Shown piece after piece: positions 62,993-64,000 of a stretch of DNA of 64,000 nucleotides (position 1 is the first letter of the stretch; every line of letters starts with the position of its first letter). Below the pieces are notes generated by a model, which made no database searches, was not told the DNA's origin, and saw only the letters and a program-made list of their open reading frames with translations. The translations under genes and the position numbers were made by a program. Source of the stretch: Trogon surrucura (lineage: Eukaryota > Chordata > Aves > Trogoniformes > Trogonidae); the NCBI GenBank assembly GCA_020746105.1, contig CM036618.1, forward strand, positions 111,917,308 to 111,981,307. The letters are read 5' to 3'.

Positions 62993-63362
62993 TCTTGCAA
63001 AACTTCCAGAGCCTCTCCCAGCCCCAGGCAAAAGCTGGACCCACCTCCGGCCAAGGCCAGGCCATTCAGCACCTCTGCGATCCATGTGTTTAAAAGGGCA
63101 AACCTGTTGGGTCAGCTCTGTGTCTCTTTGTCTCCTTGTCCTGTCTTTTATGTTGGGGAATTGTTTTGGAGAGGAAGGGGAGGTGAAGAGAACAACCATG
63201 TGGTCACCAGGGTCTGTGAGGAACAAGATGAGTGAGAAAGGTACCCGAGCAGAGGTTTTCCTTGAGACCTCTATGAGATGGCAGGATGATGAGGGCCTGC
63301 CAACTGAGGAGATCAATGGTGCGAACCATCCATGATGTAACCTGTGGAGAACCCCGTGCCAG

Positions 63363-63410
63363 AGCAGAGGATGATACTGGAGCAGAGGTTGATACTGGAG
63401 CAGAGGATGT
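63363..63410 (+). repeat. 18-bp tandem repeat inside the LTR
   Basis: About two and a half copies of an 18-bp unit, GGATGATACTGGAGCAGA and its one-base variant. The CTGGAGCAG core recurs elsewhere in this LTR family, so this is part of the element rather than a new microsatellite. Confidence 0.75.
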
Positions 63411-63934
63411 GAAGAATGCTGTGACTCAGCAACACACACTGGTGGGAAGGACTCAGAGTGGAGAAGTTTGGGGAGGACTGTCTCCCATGAGAGCAACACC
63501 ACCGGGCAGCGAGGGAGGACTGTGTGGAGTCCTGAGCCTGAGGAGTAAGGAGCATGGGCAATGGCTAATGGACACACCGCACTTCCCATCCCCTGCCCCC
63601 TGGTGCTTCTGACCAGGTGGAGGTAGCTGGGAGAAAGGGAGGGGTGGGGGAAAAGTGTTTTTAAGATAAGGTTGTATTTGTTTCTCTCACTATCCTAATC
63701 TGATCTAGTTGGTGTAGTTAAAGTGGTGGTAAACTAGATTTATGTTTCCCCCCCCAAGTCTACTCTGGCCTTTGCCTGTGACTATAAATGGTGAGCAAAC
63801 CCTCCCTGTCCTAATCTCAATCCTTGAGCCTTTTTTGTCGAATTTTCTCCTCTCCCTAAAGGGAAGGGATTCGTGGTGGTGAATGAGCAGCTGCGTTGCT
63901 CTTGTTTCCAGCAGAGTAGGCTCAAACTACTGCA

Positions 63935-64000
63935 ATGGTTTATCTCCCCTGAAAAAGGCAGGTCATTTTCAGCATTGCCAAAGCTGATGATAATTGTATC
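63935..64000. other. Window-edge flank, nothing recognised
   Basis: These are the last 66 bases, to the right of the LTR. I see no primer-binding site or gene. Confidence 0.5.

Larger units (their letters stand above)
62863..63934 (+). mobile_element. ERVL-type long terminal repeat (probably solo)
   Basis: The block is sharply bounded against AT-rich flanks. Its ordered landmarks agree with a neoavian/passerine ERVL LTR family I know: a TCTGGTGGA..GGTACTGGGGGGAGG start, a GTTGGGTCAGCTCTGTGTCT block, and repeated CTGGAGCAG units. Further right come AGGGAGGGGTGGGGG then GTTTTTAAGATAAGG, ACTATAAATGGTGAG, and CCCTGTCCTAATCTC. It appears to start with TG at 62863 and end with CA at about 63934. 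No 5-bp target-site duplication is evident, and I see no purine tract to its left and no clear primer-binding site to its right. It is therefore a solo LTR, or a 5' LTR whose body was lost or lies past the window edge. No viral gene is present. The family name and exact ends need a repeat library. Confidence 0.65.

Noticed and set aside
62852-63612. Frames of 157 and 245 codons on opposite strands in the LTR
   Set aside because: They lie inside a long terminal repeat, with no retroviral protein motif on either strand.
1-64000. CRISPR arrays, operons, tRNA or rRNA genes
   Set aside because: The window is vertebrate nuclear DNA. I saw no regularly spaced repeats with spacers, no tRNA A/B-box and clover pattern, and no rRNA landmark.

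Overview
The window is vertebrate and almost certainly avian nuclear DNA: it is AT-rich, largely non-coding, and its interspersed repeats are nearly all CR1 (chicken-repeat-1) LINE 3' ends, plus one bird-type ERVL-like LTR. That LTR suggests a neoavian bird rather than a galliform, but this rests on recognition from memory, not a database search. The only protein-coding gene I can support is neurexin-1 (NRXN1), read right to left on the minus strand.

Layout. Positions 1-7902 are the 5' part of NRXN1 intron 2. Positions 7903-8641 are the first coding exon of alpha-neurexin-1 (signal peptide, LNS1 and the first EGF-like domain), ending in a clean splice donor. The exon carries a short GC-rich 5'UTR and is joined across an intron of about 4.4 kb to a non-coding exon 1, whose donor is at 13248/13247. 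Three GC/CpG-rich blocks mark the gene's 5' end: exon 2 (about 7.85-8.95 kb), an island inside intron 1 (about 10.7-11.83 kb) and the promoter island around exon 1 (about 13.09-13.64 kb). A CR1 element abuts the far side of the promoter island.

Positions 14.1-64.0 kb lie upstream of NRXN1 and look like gene desert, as is known for the region upstream of NRXN1 in other amniotes. I see no exons there. The content is unique AT-rich DNA, CR1 fragments at about 22.9, 33.6, 40.9, 45.9, 51.6, 52.5, 52.7 and 60.4 kb, short simple repeats, and an LTR of about 1.07 kb at 62.86-63.93 kb. A few compact CpG-enriched islets (27.9, 42.7-43.1, 50.0-50.9 and 59.7-59.9 kb) are plausible distal regulatory elements or old repeats.

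I found no clearly new gene system. The observations most worth checking are the extra CpG island inside intron 1 with reversed G-run strand bias, the CR1 copy abutting the NRXN1 promoter, the CpG-rich block at 50 kb, a perfect 11-bp-arm palindrome at 44.0 kb, and a hairpin-forming pair of CR1 tails at 52.5-52.7 kb.
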